From: Hungatella hathewayi
Lineage (GTDB): Bacteria > Bacillota > Clostridia > Lachnospirales > Lachnospiraceae
Reading direction: 5' to 3'
DNA length: 64,000 nt
Assembly: GCA_025149285.1 (NCBI GenBank)
Contig: CP102274.1
Span: 2,805,501 to 2,869,500, forward strand
Shown in pieces: positions 16,422 to 25,219 of the stretch; the first letter of the stretch is position 1, and the number at the start of each line of letters is the position of its first letter. The position numbers and the translations under genes are program-made. The notes beneath the pieces were generated by a model. It was not told the DNA's origin, did not search any database, and saw only the letters and a program-made list of their open reading frames with translations.

Positions 16422-18014
16422 TTGTCGAATATAACTGAAGAAATAAAGAAGAGAAGAACCTTTGCCATTATATCCCATCCGGATGCCGGTAAGACGACAC
16501 TTACGGAGAAGTTTCTGCTTTACGGAGGCGCGATCAACCTGGCGGGCTCTGTTAAGGGGAGAAAGGCGGCAAAGCATGCGGTCTCAGACTGGATGGAGAT
16601 CGAGAAGGAGAGAGGTATTTCCGTTACCTCCTCGGTAATGCAGTTTAATTACGACGGTTACTGCATCAATATCCTGGATACCCCGGGGCATCAGGATTTC
16701 TCGGAGGACACATACCGAACCCTTATGGCGGCGGATTCCGCGGTCATGGTCATAGATGGATCCAAGGGTGTCGAGGCGCAGACGATCAAGCTGTTCAAGG
16801 TCTGTGTTATGCGCCACATCCCCATTTTTACTTTTATTAATAAGATGGACCGGGAAGCCAGGGATCCGTTTGAACTGATGGATGAGATCGAGACGGTGCT
16901 GGGAATCCGTACGTGTCCGGTCAACTGGCCGATTGGCTGCGGCCATGAGTTCAAGGGTGTTTACGACAGAAATAAAAAGACGATCACGACCTTCCAGGCT
17001 GCAATGAACGGGCAGAAGGCAGTCGATGCCACTGAGGTGCTGTTGGGTGATCCGCAGGTAGACTGGCTGATCGGAGAGGATTACCACCACCAGCTGATGG
17101 AAGATATCGAACTGTTAGATGGGGCCAGTGACGAGCTGGATATGGATCGTGTTGGAAAAGGCGATTTATCTCCGGTATTTTTCGGCTCAGCGCTTACGAA
17201 TTTCGGCGTTGAGACGTTTTTACAGCATTTCCTTCAGATGACGACAACGCCGCTGCCGAGACTGGCGGATAAAGGCGTGATCGATCCGTTTGAGGAAGAG
17301 TTTTCGGCCTTCGTATTCAAGATCCAGGCGAACATGAATAAGGCTCACCGCGACAGAATCGCATTTATGCGGATCGTATCCGGAAAGTTTTCCGCCGGTA
17401 TGGAGGTAAACCACGTGCAGGGCGGCAGGAAACTCCGGCTGTCCCAGCCGCAGCAGATGATGGCGCAGGACAGAAAGATCGTGGAGGAGGCATACGCGGG
17501 GGACATTATCGGCGTTTTCGATCCGGGGATCTTTTCCATCGGGGACACGCTGTGTCTGTCCAATGAAAAGTTTGAATTTGAAGGAATCCCCACATTTGCG
17601 CCGGAGCATTTTGCCAGAGTGCGCCAGATGGATACCATGAAGCGGAAACAGTTTATAAAGGGCGTGAATCAGATCGCCCAGGAAGGCGCCATCCAGATTT
17701 TTCAGGAGTTTAATACCGGTATGGAGGAGATCATCGTCGGAGTGGTCGGAGAACTGCAGTTCGAGGTTCTCACATACCGTCTGGAGAATGAGTACAACGT
17801 GGAGGTCAAGCTGGAGAAGCTTCCGTATGAATATATCCGCTGGGTAGAGAATAAGGATGAGATTGATGTGGCGAAGATTCAGGGAACCTCCGATATGAAG
17901 CGCATCAAGGATCTGAAGGATAATCCGCTTCTGCTGTTTGTAAACAGCTGGAGCGTGGGCATGGTCCTGGAACGGAATCCGGGCCTTAAACTCAGTGAGT
18001 TCGGTAAAAACTAA
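16422..18014 (+). CDS. prfC: Peptide chain release factor 3
   Basis: Translational GTPase that ejects RF1/RF2 from the ribosome after termination. The start is set at a TTG (16422) because GGAGG sits 8 bp upstream and the product then reads SNITEEIKKRRTFAIISHPD as in known RF3; an in-frame TTG at 16395 lacks a site. G motifs: SHPDAGKTTLTEK (P-loop), DTPGHQDF, and NKMDRE. At 530 residues it is full length, with the RF3 C-terminal domain. It is the first gene of a probable operon with yqeY and a dipeptidase. Confidence 0.96.
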   Translation: MSNITEEIKKRRTFAIISHPDAGKTTLTEKFLLYGGAINLAGSVKGRKAAKHAVSDWMEIEKERGISVTSSVMQFNYDGYCINILDTPGHQDFSEDTYRTLMAADSAVMVIDGSKGVEAQTIKLFKVCVMRHIPIFTFINKMDREARDPFELMDEIETVLGIRTCPVNWPIGCGHEFKGVYDRNKKTITTFQAAMNGQKAVDATEVLLGDPQVDWLIGEDYHHQLMEDIELLDGASDELDMDRVGKGDLSPVFFGSALTNFGVETFLQHFLQMTTTPLPRLADKGVIDPFEEEFSAFVFKIQANMNKAHRDRIAFMRIVSGKFSAGMEVNHVQGGRKLRLSQPQQMMAQDRKIVEEAYAGDIIGVFDPGIFSIGDTLCLSNEKFEFEGIPTFAPEHFARVRQMDTMKRKQFIKGVNQIAQEGAIQIFQEFNTGMEEIIVGVVGELQFEVLTYRLENEYNVEVKLEKLPYEYIRWVENKDEIDVAKIQGTSDMKRIKDLKDNPLLLFVNSWSVGMVLERNPGLKLSEFGKN

Positions 18015-18042
18015 TAAACAGATCAACAAGGAGGCAGCAGAT

Positions 18043-18495
18043 ATGAGTAAGATTGATGTAGTCAGGGCAGCGATGGTAGAAGCCATGAAGGCGAAAGACA
18101 AGCAGAGGAAAGATGCATTATCCATGCTTCTTTCTGCACTGAAGAATTTCGAAATCGATAAAAAGGATCACACGCCGATTACCGAGGACGAGGCAAATGC
18201 AGTAGTAAAGAAAGAGATCAAGCAGTCTCAGGAGACGTATGACACCGCGCCTGCGGACCGGGATGACATCCGCGAGGAGGCAGCTTACCGTCTGTCGGTC
18301 TACAAGGAATTTGCGCCTGAGGATATGAGCGAAGAGCAGATCCGCGAGATCGTCACAGCTGTGTTGGCTGAGCTGGAGATCGAAAAGCCGGCGCCTTCAG
18401 ACAAAGGGAAAATCATGAAAGTCCTGATGCCGAAGGTAAAAGGCAAGGCGGACGGCAAGGCTGTCAATGAGATTCTGGCTTCCATGATGAAATAA
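18043..18495 (+). CDS. yqeY: GatB/YqeY domain-containing protein
   Basis: A 150-residue helical protein of the YqeY family, related to the tail domain of GatB of the tRNA amidotransferase. The repeated tail motif (EEAAYRLSVYKEFAPEDMSEEQI, then KGKIMKVLMPKVKGKADGK) is clear. A role in tRNA-dependent amidation has been suggested for the family but is not settled. The ATG at 18043 has AAGGAGGCAG upstream; an in-frame start inside the end of prfC is less likely. It lies 28 bp after prfC. Confidence 0.9.
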   Translation: MSKIDVVRAAMVEAMKAKDKQRKDALSMLLSALKNFEIDKKDHTPITEDEANAVVKKEIKQSQETYDTAPADRDDIREEAAYRLSVYKEFAPEDMSEEQIREIVTAVLAELEIEKPAPSDKGKIMKVLMPKVKGKADGKAVNEILASMMK

Positions 18496-18528
18496 AAGCG
18501 GCGTAAGCGCTGCAGGAAAGGATAAGAC

Positions 18529-19932
18529 ATGTACAGAAAAGAGATTGAGGAGTTTGTCGAGGCACACAGACAGGAGATGCTTGAAGACATCTGTACTCTG
18601 TGCCGGATTAACAGTGAGAAAATGCCGTATAAGGAAGGCATGCCATACGGCGAGGGCGCGTTTACGGCGCTGGCTGAGGCTCTTTCCATGGCTGAAAACT
18701 ACGGATTCTCCATTACGAATTACGATAATTACGTAGGAACCGTGGATTTGAATGAGAAAGAGAGCCAGCTGGATATTCTGGCCCATCTGGATGTAGTACC
18801 GGCCGGGGAAGGCTGGAAGGAGACGGAACCGTTTGAACCGGTGGTAAAAGGAGATAAGCTCTTTGGACGCGGTACCGCAGATGATAAAGGACCGGCAGTT
18901 GCCGCTCTCTACGCCATGAGAGCCGTAAAAGAGCTGGGAATTCCTCTTAAAAAGAATGCACGCCTGATCCTGGGAACCGACGAGGAGTGCGGAAGCTCTG
19001 ATATCGCTCACTACTATGCAATTGAAAAGGAAGCCCCGATGACATTTTCACCGGACGGGTCCTATCCGGTGGTGAATACGGAAAAAGGCGGATTAAACGG
19101 TCATTTCACCGCTTCCTTTGCCCCGTCTGACGCGCTGCCGAAGCTGGTTTCCGTGGAAGCCGGTATTAAGGTCAATGTAGTGCCTGGAAAAGCCCGCGCC
19201 ACCGTGCAGGGAATTGACGTGGAGGTCATGGAGAAGGCTGCTGAGGAAGTGAGCGGAGAAACCGGTATCCGTTTTGAATTCGATGTGGAAGAGGATGCGG
19301 CGACGATTACAGCCATCGGTGCAGGCGCTCACGCGTCGAAACCGGAAGAGGGCAACAATGCGCTGACAGGTCTTCTTGTCCTGATTCAGAGACTGCCGTT
19401 TGCGCCCTGCGAACAGATCAGTGCCATCGGCCGCCTTCTGGAGCTGATTCCTCACGGCGACACCTCCGGCAAGGCCCTGGGAATCGCCATGAGCGACGAA
19501 CTCTCCGGAGATTTAACGCTGGCCTTCAGCCTGCTGACCATCTCCGACCGTGAACTGGACGGCACCTTTGACAGCCGCTGCCCGGTCTGCGCCACGAAAG
19601 AGAATGTTCTGGAGGTGGCTAAGGCAAAGATGGCGGAGAAAGGCTTTACGCTCTTAAATGACTCCATGAAGCCGCCTCATCACGTGGATGAAGATTCTGA
19701 ATTTATCCGCACGCTTCTTCGCACTTATGAGGAGTATACGGGCCGTACGGGCGAGTGCATAGCCATCGGCGGAGGGACCTACGTCCATGAACTGAAGAAC
19801 GGAGTGGCCTTTGGAGCTGCCATGCCGGAGACAGATAACCGTATGCACGGAGCGGATGAGTTCGCAGTCATCGAGGAACTCATCGTCAGTGCCAAGATGT
19901 TTGCACAGGTAATTGTTGATCTCTGTTCCTGA
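18529..19932 (+). CDS. M20 family metallopeptidase, PepV-like dipeptidase
   Basis: A 467-residue cytosolic zinc dipeptidase of the PepV/Sapep type. Metal and catalytic motifs in order: LAHLDVVP (H86, D88), GRGTADDKGP (D118/D119), GTDEECGS (about 149-156), SPDGSYPVVNTEKGG, and the late GGGTYVHEL His motif. The lid domain sits between about 190 and 330. It would release amino acids from dipeptides, for example after oligopeptide uptake. The gene follows yqeY by 33 bp with AGGAAAGGAT ahead of the ATG. The sequence fits dipeptidase better than succinyl-diaminopimelate desuccinylase. Confidence 0.9.
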   Translation: MYRKEIEEFVEAHRQEMLEDICTLCRINSEKMPYKEGMPYGEGAFTALAEALSMAENYGFSITNYDNYVGTVDLNEKESQLDILAHLDVVPAGEGWKETEPFEPVVKGDKLFGRGTADDKGPAVAALYAMRAVKELGIPLKKNARLILGTDEECGSSDIAHYYAIEKEAPMTFSPDGSYPVVNTEKGGLNGHFTASFAPSDALPKLVSVEAGIKVNVVPGKARATVQGIDVEVMEKAAEEVSGETGIRFEFDVEEDAATITAIGAGAHASKPEEGNNALTGLLVLIQRLPFAPCEQISAIGRLLELIPHGDTSGKALGIAMSDELSGDLTLAFSLLTISDRELDGTFDSRCPVCATKENVLEVAKAKMAEKGFTLLNDSMKPPHHVDEDSEFIRTLLRTYEEYTGRTGECIAIGGGTYVHELKNGVAFGAAMPETDNRMHGADEFAVIEELIVSAKMFAQVIVDLCS

Positions 19933-19970
19933 CCAGTAACTTAAAATCCGTGAGTCTGACGAATTTATGC

Positions 19971-19999
19971 TTGACAAATGGTATGATATGGCGTAAAAT
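19971..19999 (+). promoter_or_regulatory. Sigma-A promoter of the met leader and metNIQ
   Basis: TTGACA (19971-19976), 17-bp spacer, TAAAAT (19994-19999). The expected start point is about 50 bp before the leader peptide start codon. Confidence 0.85.
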
Positions 20000-20058
20000 A
20001 CGCCTCATAAGTTAAAATCCTAGTCGAACTATAGGAATAGGCGAAGGGAGTAACCGCT

Positions 20059-20151
20059 ATGAACCAGTTAAAAGCCATGCAGATGAATATGTACATGATG
20101 AACGGCATGATGATGTGCCGTATGTCAATGTGCGTAAAAAATCGAAAATGA
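20059..20151 (+). CDS. Methionine-rich leader peptide upstream of metNIQ
   Basis: A 30-codon ORF with a good GAAGGGAG site 8 bp before its ATG. The product begins MNQLKAMQMNMYMM and continues NGMMMCRMSMC: 11 of 30 residues are Met, with two Cys. It sits between a consensus promoter and an intrinsic terminator (20219-20253) that precedes the methionine ABC transporter genes. That layout matches classical amino-acid leader peptides (trpL, hisL), where stalling at codons for the scarce amino acid changes the downstream RNA fold. No S-box (SAM riboswitch) or T-box consensus is visible here. Regulation by methionine is inference; the antiterminator pairing was not identified by eye. The ORF is too short to be found by usual gene callers. 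Confidence 0.75.
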   Translation: MNQLKAMQMNMYMMNGMMMCRMSMCVKNRK

Positions 20152-20218
20152 TATTTCATTTGTATGGATTGTGATTGGAGTTTATGGCAAACAGGGAGAT
20201 TGAATCTTGAATCGCTGT

Positions 20219-20253
20219 GGTCGCAAGTCTGTGCAGGGCTTGCGGCCTTTTTT
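20219..20253 (+). terminator. Attenuator-type intrinsic terminator before metN
   Basis: A 9-bp stem (20219-20227 with 20239-20247), extendable by wobble pairs, followed by six T residues (20248-20253). It lies 68 bp after the leader peptide stop and 36 bp before metN, so metNIQ expression must pass it. Confidence 0.88.
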
Positions 20254-20288
20254 CGTAGCAGGAATAAAAAAGAAAGGAAACAAAAGAC

Positions 20289-21311
20289 ATGCAGTCATCA
20301 GAACCAATTATTCAGCTGGTGGGGCTGGGCAAGGAGTTTAGGACGGCAGGCGGACCGATCAAGGCGCTGGACGACATCAACTTAACGATCTGCCAGGGGG
20401 AAATATTTGGAATTATCGGCCTTTCCGGCGCAGGAAAGAGTACTCTGGTACGGTGCATCAATTATCTGGAGGTGCCGACTTCCGGCGAGGTTCTGTTTGA
20501 GAACAGAAGCCTGGCCTCCATGTCCGGACGGGATCAGAGAAAGGCGAGACAGTCCATGGGCATGATCTTCCAGCAGTTTAACTTACTGGCACAGAGAAAT
20601 GTCATTCAGAATGTCTGCTTCCCCTTGGAGATCGCAGGCGCATCGAAGAAAGAGGCGAAAGAACGGGCCATGGAGCTTTTGGGGCTCGTAGGGCTTGCAG
20701 ACCGTAAGGATGCGTATCCGTCCCAGCTTTCGGGGGGACAGAAGCAGAGAGTGGCGATCGCCAGGGCGCTGGCCACCAACCCGAAGATCCTTCTGTGTGA
20801 TGAGGCCACCAGTGCTCTGGACCCCAACACCACAAAATCGATTCTGGCACTGTTAAAAGAAATCAACAAATCAATGGGAGTCACCGTGGTAGTAATCACC
20901 CACGAGATGTCTGTAATCGAAGCGATCTGCGACCGTGTGGCGATCATAGACCAGAGCCATATCGCGGAGGTGGGGAGTGTGACGGAGATCTTTTCCGAAC
21001 CGAAGTCGAAGATCGGACGGCAGCTGATCTTAGGCGACGCGGCCGGACAGGCGGCAAAATTCGGAAAGTCCAGGAGGGTGAGAATCTCCTTCGACGGACG
21101 TTCCTCTTTCGAGCCGGTGTTATCCAATATGATCCTGGCCTGCAAAGTGCCGGTGAATATAATCCATGCAGAGACGCGCGACATAAGTGGAACCGCCATG
21201 GGGCAGATGGTGATCCAGCTCCCCGAGGAGGAGGTCGACGCAAACCGGGTAGTCAATTACTTAAAAACAGCTAAAGTACCATTTGAGGAGGTGACGGATT
21301 ATGACATTTGA
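20289..21311 (+). CDS. metN: Methionine ABC transporter ATP-binding protein MetN
   Basis: ATPase of the D/L-methionine importer. The 340-residue protein has Walker A GLSGAGKS (44-51), the signature LSGGQKQR, Walker B LLCDEATSALDP, and a C-terminal NIL/ACT-like domain (about 265-340), which in MetN binds methionine and inhibits transport from inside. It is preceded by AAGAAAGGAAA and overlaps metI by 11 bp. It is the first gene after the leader peptide and terminator. Confidence 0.97.
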   Translation: MQSSEPIIQLVGLGKEFRTAGGPIKALDDINLTICQGEIFGIIGLSGAGKSTLVRCINYLEVPTSGEVLFENRSLASMSGRDQRKARQSMGMIFQQFNLLAQRNVIQNVCFPLEIAGASKKEAKERAMELLGLVGLADRKDAYPSQLSGGQKQRVAIARALATNPKILLCDEATSALDPNTTKSILALLKEINKSMGVTVVVITHEMSVIEAICDRVAIIDQSHIAEVGSVTEIFSEPKSKIGRQLILGDAAGQAAKFGKSRRVRISFDGRSSFEPVLSNMILACKVPVNIIHAETRDISGTAMGQMVIQLPEEEVDANRVVNYLKTAKVPFEEVTDYDI

Positions 21312-21966
21312 TGCCGCTACATTTGATATGCTGAAGGCCGGGATCTGGGAGACGCTGTTTATGACCTTCACGTCGTCCTTCTTTGCCTATTTAATCGGTA
21401 TTCCGCTGGGAATTATCCTGATTGTGACGGATAAGGATGGAATCCGGCCGGTTCCGTGGCTTCAGAAAATTCTCGGTCTGGCCATCAACCTGCTTCGTTC
21501 CGTACCGTTTATTATCCTGCTGATCATGGTGATTCCGATTACCAAAAAAATTGTGGGAACAACACTGGGAGCCAAAGCAGTGATTCCGCCGCTGGTAATT
21601 GCAGCCGCGCCTTATGTGGCGAGAGTCGTGGAGTCGTCCTTTAAGGAAGTGGATGCGGGAGTGATCGAAGCTGCCAAGTCCATGGGGGCTTCCACCATGC
21701 AGATTGTATGGAAGGTGCTCCTTCCGGAAGCGAAGCCTTCCCTGCTTGTAGGCGCCGCACTGTCAGTGACCACCATCCTGTCTTATTCGGCCATGTCCGG
21801 CTTCGTAGGAGGCGGCGGCCTGGGAGATATCGCGATCAAATACGGCTATTACCGCTATCAGACAGAGATGATGTTCGTGACGGTGGCAATTCTCGTTATT
21901 ATTGTACAGATTATACAGGAGGCGGGCATGAAGCTGTCCCGGGTCAGCGATAAGCGAATCCGGTAG
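21301..21966 (+). CDS. metI: Methionine ABC transporter permease MetI
   Basis: Membrane component of the methionine importer. The 221-residue protein has five hydrophobic segments and the EAA loop (VDAGVIEAAKSMGASTMQIV) that contacts MetN. It overlaps the end of metN, with GGAGGTGACG ahead of its ATG, so translation is probably coupled. Confidence 0.96.
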   Translation: MTFDAATFDMLKAGIWETLFMTFTSSFFAYLIGIPLGIILIVTDKDGIRPVPWLQKILGLAINLLRSVPFIILLIMVIPITKKIVGTTLGAKAVIPPLVIAAAPYVARVVESSFKEVDAGVIEAAKSMGASTMQIVWKVLLPEAKPSLLVGAALSVTTILSYSAMSGFVGGGGLGDIAIKYGYYRYQTEMMFVTVAILVIIVQIIQEAGMKLSRVSDKRIR

Positions 21967-22107
21967 AAGGCGTAGTCTGGCTGTAAGATTCAGAAAGTAA
22001 TGGCCGTAAGGCGTTACCATAGACACGATCACCCGCACGTTCTGCGCGCGAGTCACCGTATCACCAAAAAGCGCAGGAAACTGCACACCAAAAAGGAGGA
22101 AACAATT

Positions 22108-23010
22108 ATGAAGAAATCACTTTACGTACTGGCTGCCGCGTTTTTTGCAGCGGGAGCACTGACCGCCTGCGGCGGAAACAACAAGGAAACGACTGCCGGG
22201 ACGACAACAGCGGCTGTCACAGAATCCAAAGAGACGGAGAGCGCTGCACCGGCCGATGAGACAACGGCAGAAGCCGGAGAATTAAAGAAGCTGGTAGTTG
22301 GAGCTTCACCGGCGCCCCATGCAGAGATTTTAAAGGCGGCAAAGGACATTTTAAAAGAGAAGGGATACGATCTGGTAATCAAGGAGTATACCGATTACGT
22401 ACAGCCGAATCTGGCGCTGGAGTCCGGTGACCTGGATGCCAACTATTTTCAGCATTTCCCATATTTAGAGCAGTTCAACCAGGAAAACGGCACAGATCTT
22501 GTATCCGCAGGTGCGATCCACTATGAGCCATTTGGAATCTATGCCGGAAAGACCGCTTCCCTGGCAGACTTGGCCGACGGAGCACAGGTTGCGGTACCGA
22601 ACGACGTATCCAACGAGGCGAGAGCGCTTCTGCTGCTGGCCGACAACGGTCTGATCGAGTTAAAGGAAGGCGTTGGCCTGGAAGCGACAAAGAACGATAT
22701 CGTAAAGAACGATAAGAACTTAAAGATCATGGAGATCGAGGCTGCACAGCTTCCGCGTTCTCTGGGTGATGTGGACATCGCCGTAATCAACGGCAACTAC
22801 GCCATTGAGGCAGGCTTAAAGGTATCGGATGCGCTGGCAACCGAAGACTCCCAGTCGATCGCAGCAACCACCTACGGAAATGTCGTAGCGGTTCGCAAAG
22901 GCGAGGAGAAATCCGACGCAACTCTGGCTCTGATCGATGCGCTGACGAGCGAGACAGTGAAACAGTATATTGAAGATACGTATCAGGGTGCCGTAGTTCC
23001 GTTATTCTAA
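22108..23010 (+). CDS. metQ: Methionine ABC transporter substrate-binding lipoprotein MetQ
   Basis: Membrane-anchored methionine-binding lipoprotein. The ATG at 22108 follows AAGGAGG. The signal peptide (MKKSLYVLAAAFFAAGALTAC) ends in the lipobox LTAC, with lipidation at the Cys, followed by a Thr/Glu-rich linker. The NlpA-type binding domain has VGASPAPHAEILK and ALESGDLDANYFQHFPYLEQFN, characteristic of MetQ. Length 300 including signal and linker. An in-frame upstream ATG at 22000 would destroy the signal peptide and was rejected. A terminator follows at 23069. Confidence 0.96.
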   Translation: MKKSLYVLAAAFFAAGALTACGGNNKETTAGTTTAAVTESKETESAAPADETTAEAGELKKLVVGASPAPHAEILKAAKDILKEKGYDLVIKEYTDYVQPNLALESGDLDANYFQHFPYLEQFNQENGTDLVSAGAIHYEPFGIYAGKTASLADLADGAQVAVPNDVSNEARALLLLADNGLIELKEGVGLEATKNDIVKNDKNLKIMEIEAAQLPRSLGDVDIAVINGNYAIEAGLKVSDALATEDSQSIAATTYGNVVAVRKGEEKSDATLALIDALTSETVKQYIEDTYQGAVVPLF

Positions 23011-23068
23011 ACGAAACAGGAAAATTCTGCTGTATATCATACCGTTTCGGATAAAAATGAATATGGTA

Positions 23069-23114
23069 CAAAAAAGGGAGCAGATCAGGATAAAACAATC
23101 TGTTTCCTTTTTTG
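23069..23114 (+). terminator. Intrinsic terminator after metQ
   Basis: The A-rich arm (about 23069-23085) pairs with the T-rich arm (23098-23114), with two wobble positions and six terminal T residues. Confidence 0.78.
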
Positions 23115-23170
23115 TGTACAGATTCGGGGACTCAATTTTATTTGGGACGAATTGGCAAGAAAAACTTAAT

Positions 23171-23199
23171 TTTACAGATAGTGATTCGTATTGTATAAT
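23171..23199 (+). promoter_or_regulatory. Sigma-A promoter of the DUF4190-DUF975 pair
   Basis: TTTACA (23171-23176), 17-bp spacer, TATAAT (23194-23199), 48 bp before the start codon. Confidence 0.82.
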
Positions 23200-23246
23200 A
23201 GGTAAATATATACATAGTTACATACAGGAGGAATGGGAGGCAGGAT

Positions 23247-23885
23247 ATGGAAGACGACAGGCAGTACGAATACGATGGTCCTGATTCCGAGCGGGAACCA
23301 GTGCATGAGGAACCGGCGGCCATGGGAGAAAAGCCGGCAGCCGCTGGCGGAGCAGCCGCGGGCCGCTGCGAAGAACCAGGCGGTGGAATCGGACAGGGAT
23401 TCGATGAAATGGAGCGGTATCCGGATCAATACAGCAGACAGCCTGAGGAATGGACGCAGGCCGGATATCAGCAGGAAGAAAACTATCAGGCCGGATATCG
23501 GCAGGAAGAGAATTATCAGAACGAATACGGACAGAACGGATACGGACAGAACGGATACCAGCAGCAAACCGGATATTACCGGGACGAGTACCGGCAGGCG
23601 GTAAATTCAGGATATAAGCAGCCGCAGAGACAGAGCAGCATGGCATTGGCCTCTCTTATCATGGGGATTATCGGGATCGTTACCTCCTGCTGCTGTTACG
23701 GCGGGCTGATTTTTGGCAGTCTGGGAATTTTATTTGCGCTGTTGTCGAAGGCAGGGGACACGATGGAGGGATACGCCAGGGCGGGTCTCATCACCTCGGT
23801 GATCGGGCTGTTTCTGGCGGCCATGGCTTTGATATTTGTGTTTGGAATCATGAGTTCATCCCTTCTGTCAGGAGGTGTATATTAA
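23247..23885 (+). CDS. DUF4190 domain membrane protein with Tyr/Gln-rich N-terminal repeats
   Basis: A 212-residue protein in two parts. Residues 1-130 are hydrophilic and acidic, then low complexity with imperfect units of the form GYQQEENYQ, GYRQEENYQ, YGQNGYGQNGYQ. Residues about 133-210 hold two membrane helices around a CCCYGG turn (ALASLIMGIIGIV and LITSVIGLFLAAMALIF), the DUF4190 pattern. Function is unknown; such proteins are predicted to sit in the membrane with the repeat tail in the cytosol. Its stop overlaps the start of the DUF975 gene by 1 bp, so the two form an operon. Confidence 0.82.
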   Translation: MEDDRQYEYDGPDSEREPVHEEPAAMGEKPAAAGGAAAGRCEEPGGGIGQGFDEMERYPDQYSRQPEEWTQAGYQQEENYQAGYRQEENYQNEYGQNGYGQNGYQQQTGYYRDEYRQAVNSGYKQPQRQSSMALASLIMGIIGIVTSCCCYGGLIFGSLGILFALLSKAGDTMEGYARAGLITSVIGLFLAAMALIFVFGIMSSSLLSGGVY

Positions 23886-24712
23886 TGAAGACAACATCGT
23901 CGGATCTTAAAAAACGCGCGAAGCTGACGCTCTCGGGCAACTATGGGACGGCTGTGGGAGCCATGCTGATTGTGGACGTCTTTCTGATCGTTATTTGCAT
24001 GGTTTTTATCGGTGTATCGATGGCCGGTACCTTTTCAATAATTGGCGGAGCCGGCTACATTCGAAGCAGTATGACGCGCTCACTGGTCATGATGCTGGTG
24101 ATCTATTTTATCGCCATCCTTTTGATTTATCTTGTGATGGCCGGAATCCGGAGAATGTTCTATCATATGAGTACAGGCCGGCCGTTTGCACTGGGGGACA
24201 TGCTGTTTGCGTTTACCCACAGACCCCAGCGGTTTTTAGGCTTATATTTTATTAATATGGCATTCGGCATGGCTGCGGGGATTCCATACTTTGTGGTGAG
24301 TTTCTCCGCGCGTATTACAGGATATATTCCCATCCTGATGGCGCTTCAGTTTCTGATGTATCTGCTGCAGCTCATCGGAATTGTCGTGTATTCGCTGTAC
24401 TTCAAGATGGCGGGCTACCTCCTGGTGGAGGACCCTGAGCGAACGGTGATCAGCTGTCTGCGGGAGAGCGCGGCTCTGATGAAGGGGAACAAGGGACGCC
24501 TGTTTTATCTCGATCTCAGTTTTATCGGAATGTATTTACTGGGGGCAGGATCCTTTGGAATTGGATTTTTGTGGATTTTACCGTATATGGAAACGACCAT
24601 GATTCACTTCTATCTCGATATCAATGCCGGACGGAGGCAGGAAGAGGCCTGTTATGATCAGGAACCGTTTTATGACGGCAGCAGCGGCTTCTACGAGAAC
24701 GTGACAGAGTAA
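23885..24712 (+). CDS. DUF975 family integral membrane protein
   Basis: A 275-residue polytopic membrane protein with five or six hydrophobic segments. The N-terminus (SSDLKKRAKLTLSGNYGTAVGAML) and the CLRESAALMKGNKGRLFYLDLSF block are the DUF975 signature. Biochemical function is unknown. It is translationally coupled to the DUF4190 gene. The C-terminal tail is acidic and Tyr-rich, recalling the low-complexity segment of its neighbour. Confidence 0.85.
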   Translation: MKTTSSDLKKRAKLTLSGNYGTAVGAMLIVDVFLIVICMVFIGVSMAGTFSIIGGAGYIRSSMTRSLVMMLVIYFIAILLIYLVMAGIRRMFYHMSTGRPFALGDMLFAFTHRPQRFLGLYFINMAFGMAAGIPYFVVSFSARITGYIPILMALQFLMYLLQLIGIVVYSLYFKMAGYLLVEDPERTVISCLRESAALMKGNKGRLFYLDLSFIGMYLLGAGSFGIGFLWILPYMETTMIHFYLDINAGRRQEEACYDQEPFYDGSSGFYENVTE

Positions 24713-24775
24713 CAAATTGTATCACACACAGGAAATGCGCATAGAATACACTAAGGAATATAGAAGGTGCAGGCT

Positions 24776-25036
24776 ATGCGCATTTCAGATCTCAAACAAA
24801 AAGAAGTGATTAATATCTGTGACTGTAAACGCCTCGGTTATGTGGGTGATGTGGATTTTGATATGGATACGGGCTGTCTCCTGGCGATTATCGTTCCCGG
24901 GCCGGGCTGCTTCTGCGGATTTCTGGTCAGAGAAAAGGAGTACATCATTCCTTACAGTGACATCTGTCAGGTAGGGCGTGACATCATCCTGGTGAAAGTA
25001 GATCTGGAAAAAACTGAGGAAAAATGCAAGATATAG
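24776..25036 (+). CDS. YlmC/YmxH family sporulation protein (PRC-barrel-like)
   Basis: An 86-residue PRC-barrel-type protein. MRISDLKQKEVINICDCKRLGYVGDVDFD is the typical YlmC/YmxH start, followed by the hydrophobic barrel segment LLAIIVPGPG. I chose the ATG at 24776 (AGAAGGTG upstream) over an in-frame GTG three codons earlier. Members are usually found beside sigG and nrdR in Clostridia and are thought to be sporulation-associated; the molecular role is not known. Here nrdR still follows but sigG is 12 kb away. Confidence 0.85.
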   Translation: MRISDLKQKEVINICDCKRLGYVGDVDFDMDTGCLLAIIVPGPGCFCGFLVREKEYIIPYSDICQVGRDIILVKVDLEKTEEKCKI

Positions 25037-25048
25037 TATAAGTTGTGC

Positions 25049-25077
25049 TTGCGAATCTATGGATTGTGGGGTATGAT
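25049..25077 (+). promoter_or_regulatory. Putative promoter of nrdR
   Basis: TTGCGA (25049-25054), 17-bp spacer, TATGAT (25072-25077). A GC-rich hairpin (GGAGCC paired with GGCTCC, about 25101-25139) lies between it and nrdR. Confidence 0.6.
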
Positions 25078-25219
25078 ATACATAATTAAAAAGTAAGGGA
25101 TCCGGAGCCGGGAAAACTGTGTATTCTGTTTTGCGGCTCCCGTATTCTGTACAAAAAAACAGTGGATTCCTCCGCTTTGCAGTGAAGGAGCGGGGAATCG
25201 CCAACAGGAGGATAGCGAC

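Noticed and set aside
17220..18125. A 301-codon minus-strand ORF antisense to prfC
   Set aside because: Fully covered by prfC and yqeY on the other strand, with low-complexity His/Leu-rich composition typical of antisense frames.
19971..20288. SAM (S-box) or methionine T-box riboswitch upstream of metN
   Set aside because: The conserved S-box blocks and the T-box sequence are absent; the leader holds a Met-rich ORF and a terminator instead.
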